Source: Hymenopus coronatus
Taxonomy: Eukaryota; Arthropoda; Insecta; Mantodea; Hymenopodidae
Direction of reading: 5' to 3'
Length of the DNA: 64,000 bases
Assembly: GCA_030762935.1 (NCBI GenBank)
Contig: CM060884.1
Location: forward strand, 74,722,696-74,786,695
Of this stretch, positions 10,988 to 22,676 are shown one piece after another (position 1 is the first letter of the stretch; every line of letters begins with the position of its first letter). Below the pieces are notes generated by a model, which did no database searches, was not told where the DNA came from, and saw only the letters and a list, made by a program, of their open reading frames with translations. A program made the translations under genes and the position numbers.

Positions 10988-11460
10988 CAGTAAGCTTTTG
11001 CCTATCTCTTACGGTTTATCTGTTATGCAAAATCCTACAAAATTCTACAAAAATCAACCAGAATAAAGTGCTCTTCAGAGGCTATTCACAGAAGATTCAA
11101 AATATACAATTTACTTGTGTTGTGAATAGCTTCAGTATACTGTATTTTAATCAAAATCTTTAAGAGGCATTTTAGAGAAAATAATTTTTTCAAACATGTT
11201 TTCATGTAAGATGCCGCTTGGAATGGAGGCATTTTCTTGAAAATCTTTGTGTCGCATCCTTGGACGATAATAAACTTAAATACCACGTTTTGTATTTAAC
11301 GGCCTTTTAGTTTTGAACTTCACAGATACGCATACACTGACCTCTTTCTAAAACTGCTTTTTTTTGGATCGAGGTAATTTCAAAACGTGTATTTCAGGTG
11401 ATATCTCAGTATCGAATTGTTGGGTACAATACAATTGTACATAGTACTAGTAGAGAAAGT
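10988..11460 (+). mobile_element. HINE-like repeat, 3' half
   Basis: Starts within the CTTACGGTTTA block and reaches GTAGAGAAAGT. The hairpin is reduced to TTGTACATAGTACTAG. Confidence 0.85.
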
Positions 11461-11763
11461 AAAAATAATAATTTTTAGAAAAACCTCCTCCGTGAGTCTG
11501 TTTTACGGTGTGTTTATTGTACGTACATGCATGTGTGTGGGATGTTACATTAAATCGTTTCATTTTTTTTGGTTTTAATATTTGTACTATCAAAAATTTT
11601 TTTAATTATTAGTCCTAATTTAATTAGAATTTTATTAGGTGTATTTATTCTGCGTGCATATTTGTGTTTAGGTGCGTGTTTCTTCGAGAATGCTAATTGT
11701 GTGTATCTGTGCTTTTATGTGTATGTATGTATGTATATATTTGTATGTTTACCCGTGCATATG
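11461..11763. other. TG/T-rich low-complexity sequence
   Basis: Degenerate TGTG/TATG-rich stretch with no supported gene. Similar sequence continues on the far side of the MITE at 12384-12510. Confidence 0.55.
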
Positions 11764-12383
11764 CAGGGTGTTAATGAACTACACCGAAATAATTTACGGG
11801 ATTGTGCACGTGACTGATATAAGTAATTTGAGATCGGCGATGATGAATGGTCCCCGAATAAACATAGCGTTAAACGTGTGGGTATCAGTTGCTAATAAGT
11901 CGGTGCTAAAGCAAAGCAGGTTGAAAAAATGGCTTAGAATGTCTTTAAAACTGCTGCCCGAGTATAGAAATATCGATTCTTAGCAGCTCATTACTGGCGT
12001 TCTCAGGATTTAATGTCGCAAAAATCTGTAAAATCTCGAACTAATCACTTGACAGTCCGACACTGAGCACATTCATTGACTACGTTCTTGAGTTATGTAC
12101 CCTACTCTGGAGGTGTTTTCTCAACTGCATTAGTGGTTTAATGCATAACGCAGGAAGCTGCTATCCCTAACGTCATGAGTTCGATTCCTGTCATAGAATA
12201 AATATTTTTATTGTTATTTTTTTCATCCCAGACGAAGTTCCGCGATACGTGGCGTACTGGCACTTCAGAAACTTGTAGCCGTTACTTTTCAATAAACATG
12301 CCATAAGTCTCCTATCTCAAATTACTTATTCAAGTAATCTACATATTCTGTGAAAATATTTCGGTGTAGTTCATTAACACCTG
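11764..12383. mobile_element. MITE with long inverted repeats enclosing a tRNA-like stretch
   Basis: The termini CAGGGTGTTAATGAACTACA and, inverted, CAGGTGTTAATGAACTACAC match over about 30 bp with a one-base gap. TA follows the right end; the left flank is TG, possibly a mutated TA. The inside carries GAGTTCGATTCC near 12177-12190, a box-B-like motif. No transposase is encoded; probable Tc1/mariner-type MITE. Confidence 0.8.
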
Positions 12384-12514
12384 TATATATGTATTTTACC
12401 TGCGTGTTTACCTGTTTCTGTGCGTCTCTTGGGTTTATGTCTGTTTGTGTGTTCTTGAATGTGCATCTATGTCCCCGTTTATCTGTATCTTGTGCAAATG
12501 AATGTATGTGTAGA

Positions 12515-13272
12515 AATACGGGGGTGGGAACAAACACGGTATCTGGACCAAGTGAAGATCCAATTTCTGGGTGTAGGGAGAGGTACGGCAAACTGCGGAA
12601 TAATGAGGAAATTCGGGGCACATAGTGAAACGATAGAGTGCAAAATCAGAATAGTTAAAAATTGGATGAGAATCGTTCACGGAAACCAATCTCTAATTAG
12701 GGCAGTCTGCTACCGTGAACAGTTGCGAATGGAAGGTAATTAAAGAAAGAGTTGGAAACCATTGGAATGGGACACATTTGGATGGCGAGGCAGGCAAACA
12801 GGCGGAGTATTTGGACCAAAATTAAGAACTGCCTCTGTAATATTGACAGACAGCAAATAATTGTGCAATGCACGGAGAAGGTTTCATTAGAAGTACAGTC
12901 TGGGCTGAAATCAGAGAGGGTATGGAGCAATATATCAGAATAGGTGCCAAACTCATTAGAGAGGGGCTCGCGTGGATTAGAGTAGGAGCATGGAGGAGCA
13001 CGAAAATTGCTGACGAGAATGGTACGAGAATCTGCCCCATTTGCGAGGAGGAAGAGTCCTGGATCATATCTTGGTAAGATGTAGGGGTACGGAGGAATGA
13101 CGGGAAAAATATTTACCACCGCGATTCTTTACCACCGTGAATGTAGAGCTAGAAGCATGTTGGACCCTACTGGCAGGCACGGGAGAAGTGGACGGGCTAG
13201 GTAAATTTATACTTAAGGCAACACAGCTGAGATCTGAGAAGGGAGGCAATAGAGAAGAGGGGGAGGGATAAG
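12515..13272 (+). pseudogene. LINE ORF2 C-terminal end, copy 2
   Basis: The same retrotransposon family as 8543-9220 but starting farther upstream. The frame at about 12519-12743 includes the blocks FLGVGRGTANCGIM and KNWMRIVHGN; 12752-12943 and 12868-13077 continue in other frames with the zinc knuckle CPICEEEESW; then RCRGTEE, a stop, and REKYLP. At least three frame changes and a stop make it dead. The extra upstream part shows what copy 1 has lost. Confidence 0.8.
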
Positions 13273-13629
13273 AACAACTAAACAAAAGTGACTATAATGT
13301 TTTACATACATACATTTTATTTCATATTTAGGTCATTGTTGTATTATGGTTTTATATATCGTGTATATATTTCTTTTAAGTGTATTTACCTATTATAAGA
13401 GGTTACATTTATGCTTTTGAATAAGTTGTTCTCTGTGCTGTAAATTTAAATTAATATATTTGAATATCTTTGTCTTTTTTTCGTGTTTATTCTTTTAATT
13501 CTTTGTTGCTGTTGTTTTAATATTGCTTTTTATTTTACGTATTACAAAAGCACGTTCGGTCTGTGGACCCGTGCGATTGTTGAAATTCAATGTGTGATAT
13601 TGTTATAAATAAATACACTTATTCAAACA
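13273..13629 (+). mobile_element. LINE 3' untranslated tail, copy 2
   Basis: Parallel to 9221-9597 and ending AATAAATACACTTATTC. A SINE target site begins just after. Confidence 0.85.
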
Positions 13630-13642
13630 TTATAGTGTGTTT

Positions 13643-13852
13643 AAAATGGAAATGGTGTGTTATTTATGGACGCTCTTTAACTGCTGTAGTTCTCAGCATC
13701 CCATTCTAATTGGGTGTGAAAGACCGCTTAATTTTGCTCAGAGGCCTCTCTATCAGGCTTGAGGTTCTTTTACGTGCCGTAAATCTGCGACACGGGACCA
13801 ACGGCTTTACTTCCCTTCCAAGGGATTTTTACACCCATCGTCCTCCGCCGGG
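13643..13852 (-). mobile_element. tRNA-derived SINE family A, 5'-truncated
   Basis: On the minus strand it reads from CGGCGGAGGACGATGG through TTTACGGCACGTAAAAGAACC to an A-rich end. It is flanked by a perfect 13-bp duplication TTATAGTGTGTTT at 13630-13642 and 13853-13865, the mark of retrotransposition. The truncation lies inside the box B region. Confidence 0.9.
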
Positions 13853-13865
13853 TTATAGTGTGTTT

Positions 13866-14060
13866 GTGCAAAGTTATGGGTGTTTGGACGTAAGTATTTT
13901 TGCTTATATGTGTGTATCTGTTTGTTTTTATGAGTTTTTGTGTTTGTGTGTGTTAATTGTGTTTATGTGCGCTTATTTGTGTGTATCTTTGTTTTTATCA
14001 GTGTGTACTTGTATGCGTTTAGCGCTGTGTGTATATATGTATCTGTGCGTTTAGGCCTTT
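13866..14060. repeat. Degenerate TG-rich tract
   Basis: Long stretch of imperfect TGTG/TTTG repeats. The open frames here translate to low-complexity V/C/Y runs and are not supported as genes. Confidence 0.7.
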
Positions 14061-14147
14061 TAACATCTAAGGTCATATCGAGGACTTTGCACTTGAAACA
14101 ACTCGTTGTTTGTAGGTCCTTTACGTTTGGTTTAAATCTTTTATTTT

Positions 14148-14305
14148 CCTCAAACACACACACAAACACGCACACATTCACTCTCACATACATACTTACA
14201 GACTCTGTGGGGGATAGGGAATAATTCTGGCTAAAGAAAACTTCAGTGTCACCGGGAACCTCCGGGTGAGAAGTCAGCTCGCTGACCACTCAACCACGGA
14301 GGCAG
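14148..14305 (-). mobile_element. tRNA-derived SINE family D
   Basis: On the minus strand it starts CTGCCTCCGTGGTTGAGTGG, a tRNA-like A-box head, then ACCCGGAGGTTCCCGG and a tail with CACAGAGTCTG. Related copies lie at 38317-38500 and, for the tail, at 22740-22810. Confidence 0.8.
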
Positions 14306-14619
14306 TGTGTTATATTTGTGTGTATGTTTATCTGAGCTCTTGTGTCTGTATGAAGTTTTTGTGAGCCTGAGTTAGAACAACAAAAGCTAAGAAATCTAAT
14401 GTTATAATTCCCAAAGCCCCCCCCCCTTATTAGAAGCTATACAAACCATTCATATGAAAGTTTACTATTCTGTAGTTCATTTAATTTAGATACACATTTG
14501 CACAAATAGATACATTACTTTTCATTATAGACACATAGTCAAATGTTTAAAAGCTGTCTTTGTTTAAATGTGTCCATGCAATCGGGAGAACTAACTTAGA
14601 AACCATTACCTCATCTCCC
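14306..14619. other. Unassigned sequence
   Basis: AT-rich with a C10 run near 14419. No gene or repeat family recognised. Confidence 0.4.
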
Positions 14620-15408
14620 CTAGATGTACATAGTGGATAGATACGCTACTTACTGTATTCCAATATCAATATTTCAGCGGAAATATATGTTCTGAATTCC
14701 CCTGATTCCAAATAAAGCATTTTTACTGTGTGTGTGCCTGTATATAGTATAGTCAAAGACGAAAAGAACGTTAAAAACCAAACTTGTATTTAAGTTTAAC
14801 ATCTTCCAAGGATGTGAAATGATTTTCAAGAAAGTTTCCACACCCCATTTACATCAACATTTTTTTAAATATTTTATTGTTCTCAAAAGTAGCTGTAACG
14901 ATTTTGATGAAAATATAGTGTATTAAAGATATTTAAATCAGAGCTAAACTGTAGATTTTGAATTTCCTGGAAATAGGCTCGAAAATCTGTATGAGTTTTG
15001 CAGAATTTTGTATAACGGTTAAACCGTAAAACTTACCACAAAAAATGTAGATCTCGATAAAAAAGCATAATCTATCTCATATACTTGTTTTTAAGTAGAT
15101 CCGAGGTTTCTGGAATATTCGTCCTTATTGGTTTCAATTTTAAACTACTTTAACTTTTCTCAAAGGAGAAGTGACGATTTGTAACATGTGCAGACCGTGT
15201 AATGCGAACCAAACTTCAGTTCTTTCACATAGGACGAGATTTTAAACGATTTGGCATCACATAAGCCTAACGTATTCCCTTCTACTTACAATTAAGCAAA
15301 TAAGAAGACACATACCCCTAATGGTTATCTTTATAAGCATGTTGTAGATAAAAGCTTCATCTTTTGTAAGGGAACAGATAGAGAAGGTCATGAAAGGAAC
15401 ACAACATA
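14620..15408 (-). mobile_element. HINE-like repeat, old copy
   Basis: The hairpin is decayed to TGTACATAGTGGATAG. All body blocks are recognisable but diverged. It ends GATAGAGAAGGTCATG and is followed at once by another copy. Confidence 0.85.
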
Positions 15409-15413
15409 TTTAT

Positions 15414-15802
15414 ACTTTCTCTACACGTACTATGTACATAGTTTACAGAGAAGGTATTGCATTTCACCCAAAAATTCAATACCGAGATTTCACCGGAAAT
15501 ACATGCTTTGAGACATCCTGAATAAAAAAAAAGCATTTCAAGAAAAAGGTCCATGATATGTGTGTGTGAGTCTGTGGACAGCATAGCCCCAAAACGAAAA
15601 GACCGTTAAATGCCAAACTTGCACTTTTCTCATACAGGTATTTGTCAACGCATGTCCATACAAATAAAGAACTTCAGTCGCATAGCAACCACCTTTTGAT
15701 TATCACTTTAATCTATGATAATCCCTTATTTCCCTTCTGCTTACATGGAAGCAAGTAGTAAAACTACTTCTGCTGATTTTTTTTCTCGATTAGCATTAAG
15801 AT
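15414..15802 (-). mobile_element. HINE-like repeat with central deletion
   Basis: A good hairpin (ACTTTCTCTACACGTACTAT) but the sequence jumps from TGCCAAACTTG to CTTTTCTCATACAGG. The T-end is lost after TCTCGATTAGCATTAAG. Confidence 0.85.
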
Positions 15803-16248
15803 TTGGTTAAGTGAGATCAAATTACAGATTCTTTGCTCTAGAACTAAAGGTTTTTTCCACATTGAATATACGCTCTGTTTTCTCTGATTTAATACTGGCT
15901 GAAACAGTAAAAGCAATAAAATATTAAATCCATGTTTCTCTAACCCTCTTTATATATTAGCAAATGTCATACCCTGTTTATTGACACTTTATATTTTTTC
16001 AATTTACTTCCATTACAATTGCTGAAGTGGATGAAAATGGCGTGTCAGTTACAGGCTGTATTGAAGCGCAACATCGTCAAATAATAATTCAAATAACCAG
16101 AGAGGGAGAGAAAGTGCTATTTCCCAACTCGCGCAATGTATTCATCCTAAATGTTGCATTGGTAGTGTGTGTGTTTATGTGTGAGAAAGCAAACCTAATC
16201 ATTGTATAGTGTTTTCGGAATTTTACCAATTGAGCACTCGAACAAAAT
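15803..16248. other. Unassigned sequence
   Basis: No recognised repeat. A 60-residue frame at 16027-16209 has no recognisable motif. Confidence 0.4.
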
Positions 16249-16425
16249 ATCTGACATTTTATATTCACATGATTTTCTCTATACTGTGCGTTATTTATAG
16301 CTAAGGAATCTTCTTCTTATAAATGAATTTCACTTCCTATGCTACGCATTGTAAGGAAAGGAAGTATTTTATTCCAACCAAACACCAGATACCGAGATTT
16401 TACATGAATTTACGGTTTTGACACT
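16249..16425. mobile_element. Two small HINE-like fragments in opposite orientation
   Basis: 16249-16290 is a 5' end (TCTGACATTTTATATTCACA) on plus; 16352-16425 is a hairpin-side piece (AGATACCGAGATTT) on minus. Confidence 0.6.
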
Positions 16426-16439
16426 TTTACAAAACTTAT

Positions 16440-17288
16440 GACGAGTTCCATTTACATGACTTTCTCTACACCTGAGCAACAACATATTTATAAAAAGCTT
16501 ATTCCTGTATTTACTTAATGTCAATCGAGAACAAATTAGTAGAAATAGTCTTATTACTTGCTTTCTTGCAAGTAGAAGTGAAATAAGGGAGCACCATAGG
16601 TTAAAGTGGTAGTCTAAAGCTGGTTGCTATGTGACTGAAGTTCCTTTGTTTGTATGGACATAAGTTGACAAATTCCTGTATGAGAAAAGTAAAAGTATTT
16701 TAAAACTGCAACCAACAACAAGAAATATCTAAAAACGATCAACTCCACAAAAAACCATATAACATCAGGTGTGTGTTTTAACGAGCTCTGCATTTTATGT
16801 GGACTAAGCTTTTTTTAATCTCTTACGGTGTAGCGGATATGCAAAATTCCGAAAAATAAATCCAGAATAAACCATCTTCAGAGACTATTCTCAGAAATTT
16901 GAAGCTATACATTTTATTTGTCAAAATAAATATCGTAAATATCAGAGATTTTTAAGAAAATCGTGAAGGTCATTTTTGAAAAAAAAAATTCAAAAATGTT
17001 CCATGTAAAAGGAGTGCAAGTGTTTTCTCGTACCGCATTCTTCGAAGATACTAAACTAAACTACCAAGTTTGATATTTTACCGACTTTTCGTTTTTGGGT
17101 TATCGTGTTCACACACACACGGACACACACTCACATATCCCACACGGACATTTTTCTGAAAATGCTTTTTTTTTTTAGATACCGGAGATCCTATTATATA
17201 TATTTCCCGTGAAATTTCGGTATTGAATTTTTGGGTGCAACGCAATACCTTCTCTATACACTATGTACATAGTACGTGTACAGAAAGT
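16440..17288 (+). mobile_element. HINE-like repeat, full length
   Basis: 5' GAGTTCCATTTACATGACTT, short CA tract near 17112-17150, hairpin CACTATGTACATAGTACG, end ACAGAAAGT. Another plus copy starts 39 bp later. Confidence 0.9.
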
Positions 17289-17327
17289 AAACAGTGAATC
17301 TAAACAACATAATTCAAACACCAAAAA

Positions 17328-18173
17328 TCTGATATGTTCCATTCACATGACTTTCTCTACATCTGTGCAAAAAAATTATTTCTAAAAAATTATGCTTCCA
17401 TTTACTTCTAGCTAATCGAGAAAACACTAGCAGAAATAGTCTTATTACCTCCTTTCCTTCTAAGTAGAAGCGAAGTAATGGAGTACCATAGATTAAAGTG
17501 ATAGTCAAAATCTGGTTGCCATGTGACTGAAGTTCCTTTGTTTGTATGGACACGAGTTCACAAAATCCTGTATGAGAAAAGTATAAGTTTTTATAGCTGA
17601 AACCAAAAACAATCAACTCCACGAAAAAAATGTACATAACATAAATTATGTGCTTTAAAGTGCTCTAAATTTGTTGTGTTGTAAGTTTTTGTGCAGCTTT
17701 TGCGGTTTAGCAGTTATACAAAATTCAGTAAAATTGACCCAGAATGAAGTAGTCTTCAGAGGCTATTCCCAGAAAGTTCAAAATATACATTTTATTTGTC
17801 AGGTAAATATCTTTAATATACGACACGTTGATCAAAATCATTAGCGGCATTTTTTATAAAATCAAAATTTTCGAAAAAAATTCCATGTAAATAGTAGTTT
17901 GGGGTGGGGGATTTTTCTCAAAATCTTCGTGTCGCATCCCTGGAAGATACTAAACTTAAATAACAAGTTTGGTATTTTACCAACTTTTCGTATTTGAGTT
18001 ATCGTGTTCACAGACACACGGACACAGTGACACACGGACCTTTTCTGAAAATACTTTTTTTGGATACAGGCGACCCTAAAACATATATTTCCGGTGAAAT
18101 CTTGGTATCGAAATTTTTGGTGGAGTGCAATACCTTCTCTATACACTATGTACATAGTACGTATAGAGAAAGT
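17328..18173 (+). mobile_element. HINE-like repeat, full length
   Basis: TCTGATATGTTCC to ATAGAGAAAGT with an intact hairpin. It follows the previous copy head-to-tail. Confidence 0.92.
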
Positions 18174-18194
18174 AAGAATTAGTTAAATAGTAAA

Positions 18195-18457
18195 TTTTGT
18201 ATTTAAATTTAGTTACTTTCAAAGCTGCGTAAAAGAATCCGTACACAAAATTACCCTTGAAATGTCATTTTTCGGATATGTTCCATTTTCTCAAATGGTT
18301 CTAAGTATTTTGATATGTACATCCTGAAATAAGATCTGATCTTTCTGAATGACTTTTGTATAACATGGAAACTGTAAAAGATAGAAAAGGTTTACTACAC
18401 AAAAAACATAGATACCATTAAAACACAAATTTATGACATTTACATTTATTGATTTTT
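18195..18457 (-). mobile_element. HINE-like repeat, left part of host copy
   Basis: An old, diverged copy lacking the hairpin side. It stops in the T-run of ATTTATTGATTTTT and resumes at 18812. Confidence 0.75.
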
Positions 18458-18811
18458 GCTTTCTCTACACGTACTATGTACATCGTGTATAGAGATGGTA
18501 TTGCACTCCACCCAAATATTTGATACCGAGATTTCACCGAAAATATACGTTTTAGGATCACCTCTATCCAAAAAAAGTATTTTCAGAAAAAGGTCCGTGT
18601 GTGTCCGTGTATCCGTGTGTCAGGGTGACCATGTGTCTGGGAACACGATAACTCAAAAATGAAAAGTCAGTAAAACTACCAAACTTAGTAATAATTTAAT
18701 AATTTCTGCCAATTTTTGTCGATTAGCAGGACATAAATAGAAGCATAAGCTTTTTAACAATAATTTGTTGCAGAGATGTAGAGAAAGTCATGTGCATGGA
18801 ACACATCAGAT
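18458..18811 (-). mobile_element. HINE-like repeat, nested short copy
   Basis: Complete termini (GCTTTCTCTACACG and ACATCAGAT) but a large internal deletion leaves about 354 bp. It sits in the T-run of the flanking host copy. Confidence 0.88.
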
Positions 18812-19150
18812 TTTGTTTTAGTTAAACGTTTCCAAGATATCTCTAGTTATAGCTTTCAATTTTATAGTACTTAAGCCTTTCTCAAACGGGAGGTCAACTT
18901 TCGTTTCATTCTTCAGTTTTACTCCTGGAAATACAAAAGAGAACGTAATTTAAATGTTTTCACATAACTATCAGTTTTTTAAACATTTGACTATCGCTTT
19001 AGCCTTGTGTATTCTACTTACAAAGAAGCACGTAATAAGACAATTTCTGATATGTTTATCTCAATTAGCATGAAGTAGATAGAAAAATACATATTTTAAC
19101 AATAATTTGTTACAGAAATGTAGAGAAAGTCATGTATTTGGAATAGATAC
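18812..19150 (-). mobile_element. HINE-like repeat, right part of host copy
   Basis: It resumes at TTTTAGTTAAACGTTTCCAA, equivalent to the TTCGTGGAGTTGATCG block of other copies, and ends GTAGAGAAAGTCATG. Confidence 0.8.
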
Positions 19151-19158
19151 GGTCTTTA

Positions 19159-19987
19159 ACTTTCTCTACACGCAATATACCATACTGTATAGAGAAAGTA
19201 TTGCTTTCCACCCAAAAACTCGATACCAAGATTTCTCCGGAAATACAAGTTTTAGGGTTCCCTGTACCAAAAAAAGGTATTTTCAGAAAAAAAAAAAAAA
19301 AAAAGGCATGTGTGAGCTCGTGTGTCCCTGAGTCTGTGAACACGATAACTCAAAAGCGAAAAGTCGATAAAATACCAAACTTGGCATTTAAGTGTAGTAT
19401 CTTCCAGGAATGCGACATGGAGAAAAACTCGAACATTTCCATTTTCTCAAAAATGGATCTAACGGTTTTGATTAAAACGTCTTATATTTAAGATATTTAT
19501 GCGTCAAATAAACTGTATATCTTAAAATGTCTAGGTATAGCCTCTGAAGACATGTTTATTCCCGATGAATTACGCGGAAGTTTGCATAACTGCTAAACCA
19601 TAAGCGATAAAGAAAGCTTACCACACATAAAATGCAGACCTCGCTAAAGCATACAATTTCAGTCATATATATTTGTCATAGAGTTGACCATCTTTCAGAT
19701 ATTCCTTGTTTTTGGTTTTAGCTTTAAAAACTTATACTTTTCTGATACAGGAATTTGTTAACTCCTGTCCATGGAAACAAAGGAACTTCAGTCACATAGC
19801 AACCAGCTTTTGAATAGCACTTTAACCTATGGTACTCCCTTATTTCGCTTTAGTTACAAGCAAGTAGGTAATAAGACTAGTTCTGTTAACTTTTTCTCGA
19901 TTAGCATGAAGTAAAGAGAAGCATAAGCTTTTTAACAATAATTTATTACGGAGATATGGAGAAAGTAATGTAATAGAACACATAAGG
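19159..19987 (-). mobile_element. HINE-like repeat, full length
   Basis: The hairpin core has degenerated to CACGCAATATACCATAC. An A18 run lies at 19288-19307. It ends GGAGAAAGTAATG. Confidence 0.9.
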
Positions 19988-19993
19988 TATTTT

Positions 19994-20785
19994 GCTTTCT
20001 CTACACGTACTATGTGCATACTGTATAAAAGAATACATGTTTTAGGGTCCTTTGTATCCAAAAAAAAAAGCATTTTCAGAAAAAGGTCCGTGTATGCCCG
20101 TGAGTCTGGGAACATCATAACTTGGAAATGAAAAGTCGGTAAAATACCAAACTTGGTATTTAAGTTTATTATCCTCAAGGGATGCGACAAAAAGCTTTTG
20201 AGAAAAATCTCGCCCATCCCAAATTACCCTTTACATGGGAAAAGGTTCGAAAATTTTGATTTTCTCAAAGATGGCTCTAACGACTTTAACTAAAACGTGT
20301 TATATTTAAGATATTAATGACACAAATAAAATGTATATCTTCAATTTTATAGGTAAAGTCTCTGAAAAAATGTTTATTCAGGATGAATTTCGAGGAACTT
20401 TGCAAAACTGTTAAAACGTGAGAAAACAACAACTTACCACACAAAAAATTTAGAGCACGTTAAAACACACAATTTGTGTTACATAATTTCTTTCGTGGAG
20501 ATTATCGTTTATGAGATATTCCTTGCTTTTAGTTTCAGCTTTACTTTTCTCATACAGGAATTTGTCTACTCCTGTCCATACAAACAAATGAATTTCAGTC
20601 ATATGGCAATCAGCTTTTGACTATCACTTTAACCTATGCTACTCCCTTATTTTCCTTCTACTGAGAAGGCAGCAAGTTGTAAGACTAGTTTTCTCGATTA
20701 GCATGAAGTAAAGAGAAGCATAAGCTTTTTAACAATAATTAATTGCAGGGATGTAGAGAAAGTCGTGTAAATAGAACACATAAAA
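19994..20785 (-). mobile_element. HINE-like repeat, nearly full, hairpin cut
   Basis: Starts CTTTCTCTACACG, TATGTGCATACTGTATA, then jumps to the ATACATGTTTTAGGG block. It ends GTAGAGAAAGTCGTG. Last of a chain of minus copies beginning at 18195. Confidence 0.88.
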
Positions 20786-21169
20786 TGTATTTTATTTTAT
20801 TACTACACGCTTTTCTTCATCCCCTTTCTACCAAGAGCAAAAACTGAGATGAAACATTTATGTCAGTGTTAAACTTGATGTTAATGAAATGGTGTGACCT
20901 CAGCTTATGCCGTTGCAGGAATCTGTGTAGCAGATAGCAACTCCATTTTCCCTCCTGAGAAAAGCTTTGGTATTCGTGGTCGAGCGACCAAATGGTGGAT
21001 TAGATGTTGAACAAGTACCTCGCTTCCAAGGGGAATTCAGCTGACAAGGTATTGGTTAGTGTCCAGGCAGCTAAAGTGGTTTCTGCAGGCTAACTGGAAT
21101 AAACCTGCAGCCCAAACAAATCAACATGTCAATATATGCAAATATTTAGCTTATAATTTAAAAAAAAAA
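20786..21169. other. Unassigned sequence
   Basis: About 380 bp with a higher GC patch near 20890-21110; no repeat or coding match recognised. Confidence 0.4.
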
Positions 21170-22044
21170 TCTGATGTGTTCCATTCACAGACATTCTCCA
21201 CATCTCTGCAACAAATTATTGCTAAAAAGCTTATGCTTCTATTTACTTCATGCTAATCGAGAAAATATTAGCAGAAATAGTCCTATTACTTGCTTCCTTG
21301 CAAGTAGAAGCGAAATAAGGGAGTACCATAGGTTAAAGTGACAATCAAAAGCTGGTTACTATGTGACTGAAGTTCCATTATTTTTATGTACAGCAGTTAA
21401 CAAATTCCTGTATGTTTTTAAACCTGAAGCAAATAACAAGCAATATCTAAAAAACAACCCCTGCACGAAAAAAATTATATAACATAAATTGTGTAGTTTA
21501 ACGAGCTCTATATTTTCTGTTAAATAAGCTTTTCTCAATCTCTTACGGTTTGACAGTTTTACAATATTCCGTAAAGTTCATCCAGAATAAAGTAGTCTTC
21601 GGAGGCTTTTCCCAGAAAATTTAACATATACATTTTATTTGTCATGTAAATATCTCTAATATACGATATTTTAATCAAAATGGTTAAAGACATTTTTGAG
21701 AAAATCAAAATTTTCGAAAATGTTTCCATGTAAAGGGTAGTTAGGGGTGGGAGATTTTGTTGTACATCTTCGTGTAGCATCCTTGGAAGATACCAAACTT
21801 AAATACCAAGTTTGGTATTTAACGGTCTTTTCTTTTTGAGCTATGCTGTCCACAGACACACACACACACAGACACACAGACACACACACACACACACACA
21901 CAAATGGACCTTTTTCTACAAAAATGCTTTTTTGTATTTAGGTTGAACCAAAACATGTATTTCCAGTGAAATCTTGGTATCAAATTTTAGGTGCACTACA
22001 ATACCTTCTCTATACACTTTTTAGAAAGTACGTGTAGAGAAAGT
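21170..22044 (+). mobile_element. HINE-like repeat, reference-quality copy
   Basis: Use this copy to see the family plan. TCTGATG starts the element; about 22 nt in is the offset inverted motif (here AGACATTCTCCAC, usually ACTTTCTCTAC). Conserved blocks follow in order: AGCTTATGCTTCTATTTAC, GAAATAAGGGAGTACCATAG, ATGTGACTGAAGTTCC, TCTTACGGTTTG, TCATCCAGAATAAAGTAG, the GGTAAATATC-type block, TTCCATGTAAAGGGTAGTT, a short palindromic block TACCAAGTTTGGTAT, a (CA)n tract at 21855-21901, TTTCCAGTGAAATC, and the 3' hairpin ending GTAGAGAAAGT. No protein is encoded; mobility would need enzymes in trans. Helentron/HINE-like structure is inferred from offset terminal repeats, terminal hairpin, T-run targets and internal microsatellite. 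Confidence 0.85.
21855..21901. repeat. (CA)n microsatellite
   Basis: CACA runs interrupted by GACA, at the conserved internal position of the element. Confidence 0.9.
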
Positions 22045-22676
22045 AAATACAGCCTGGATTCTTTATGCTGCTCCGCTACCCGTTAGGTATGTTTGTTTTC
22101 ACACGTGAGGAAAGTATAGAAATAGCTTTTTCCTAAAATGTCAAATGTTGAGATGCAATATACAGCAATAAAGTTTTTCTTTGAAGGAAACTGTCGGTGA
22201 TTCGGGAGCAAGTTATAAAAACAGGCGGGTCGCCTCTGAACAGGGGAGATTTTTGTTTCTTCCGCTAAAAGCTCATTCTGTCTCCCTTCTTTCGAAAATC
22301 TCGTTTTCTTATTTTACTTTTTGAATCTTCTAGTTGCTCTTTCTCCTCCATTCCTTCTTCTCTCTTGATAGTGGAATCCCCAAGCTTTTGTTTTCGTTCA
22401 TCACTCATCCCTTTTCCTCGGATTCACCAGACTCTCTGCATTATTCATGAGTGCTGCTCCACATTTCGTCCTGTCACATATCTCCCTCTCTTCCTTCCGT
22501 TCTCTCTTAATTTTTTTCTTGGCTTCTATCCTCCGTACTAGCATCTCTCATGCTTACTACCCGGATGCACTTTTAAGTTTTCCTTTTTCTCCAACTGGGT
22601 CCTTAACGTGGATGTCGTTGCCTTGCACCTTGTAAAGTACATTTAGAAGGTGCTAAGTTTCTTCATATCAAGAATA
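22045..22676. other. Unassigned, pyrimidine-rich sequence
   Basis: About 22260-22620 is strongly C/T-rich. Frames on either strand have no recognisable motif. Confidence 0.45.

Noticed and set aside
12697..13119. 140-residue minus-strand frame
   Set aside because: Antisense shadow of the second LINE copy, for the same reason.
13710..14224. Overlapping plus frames rich in V, C, Y and F
   Set aside because: They translate a SINE and a degenerate TG tract; the apparent hydrophobic composition is a simple-repeat artefact.
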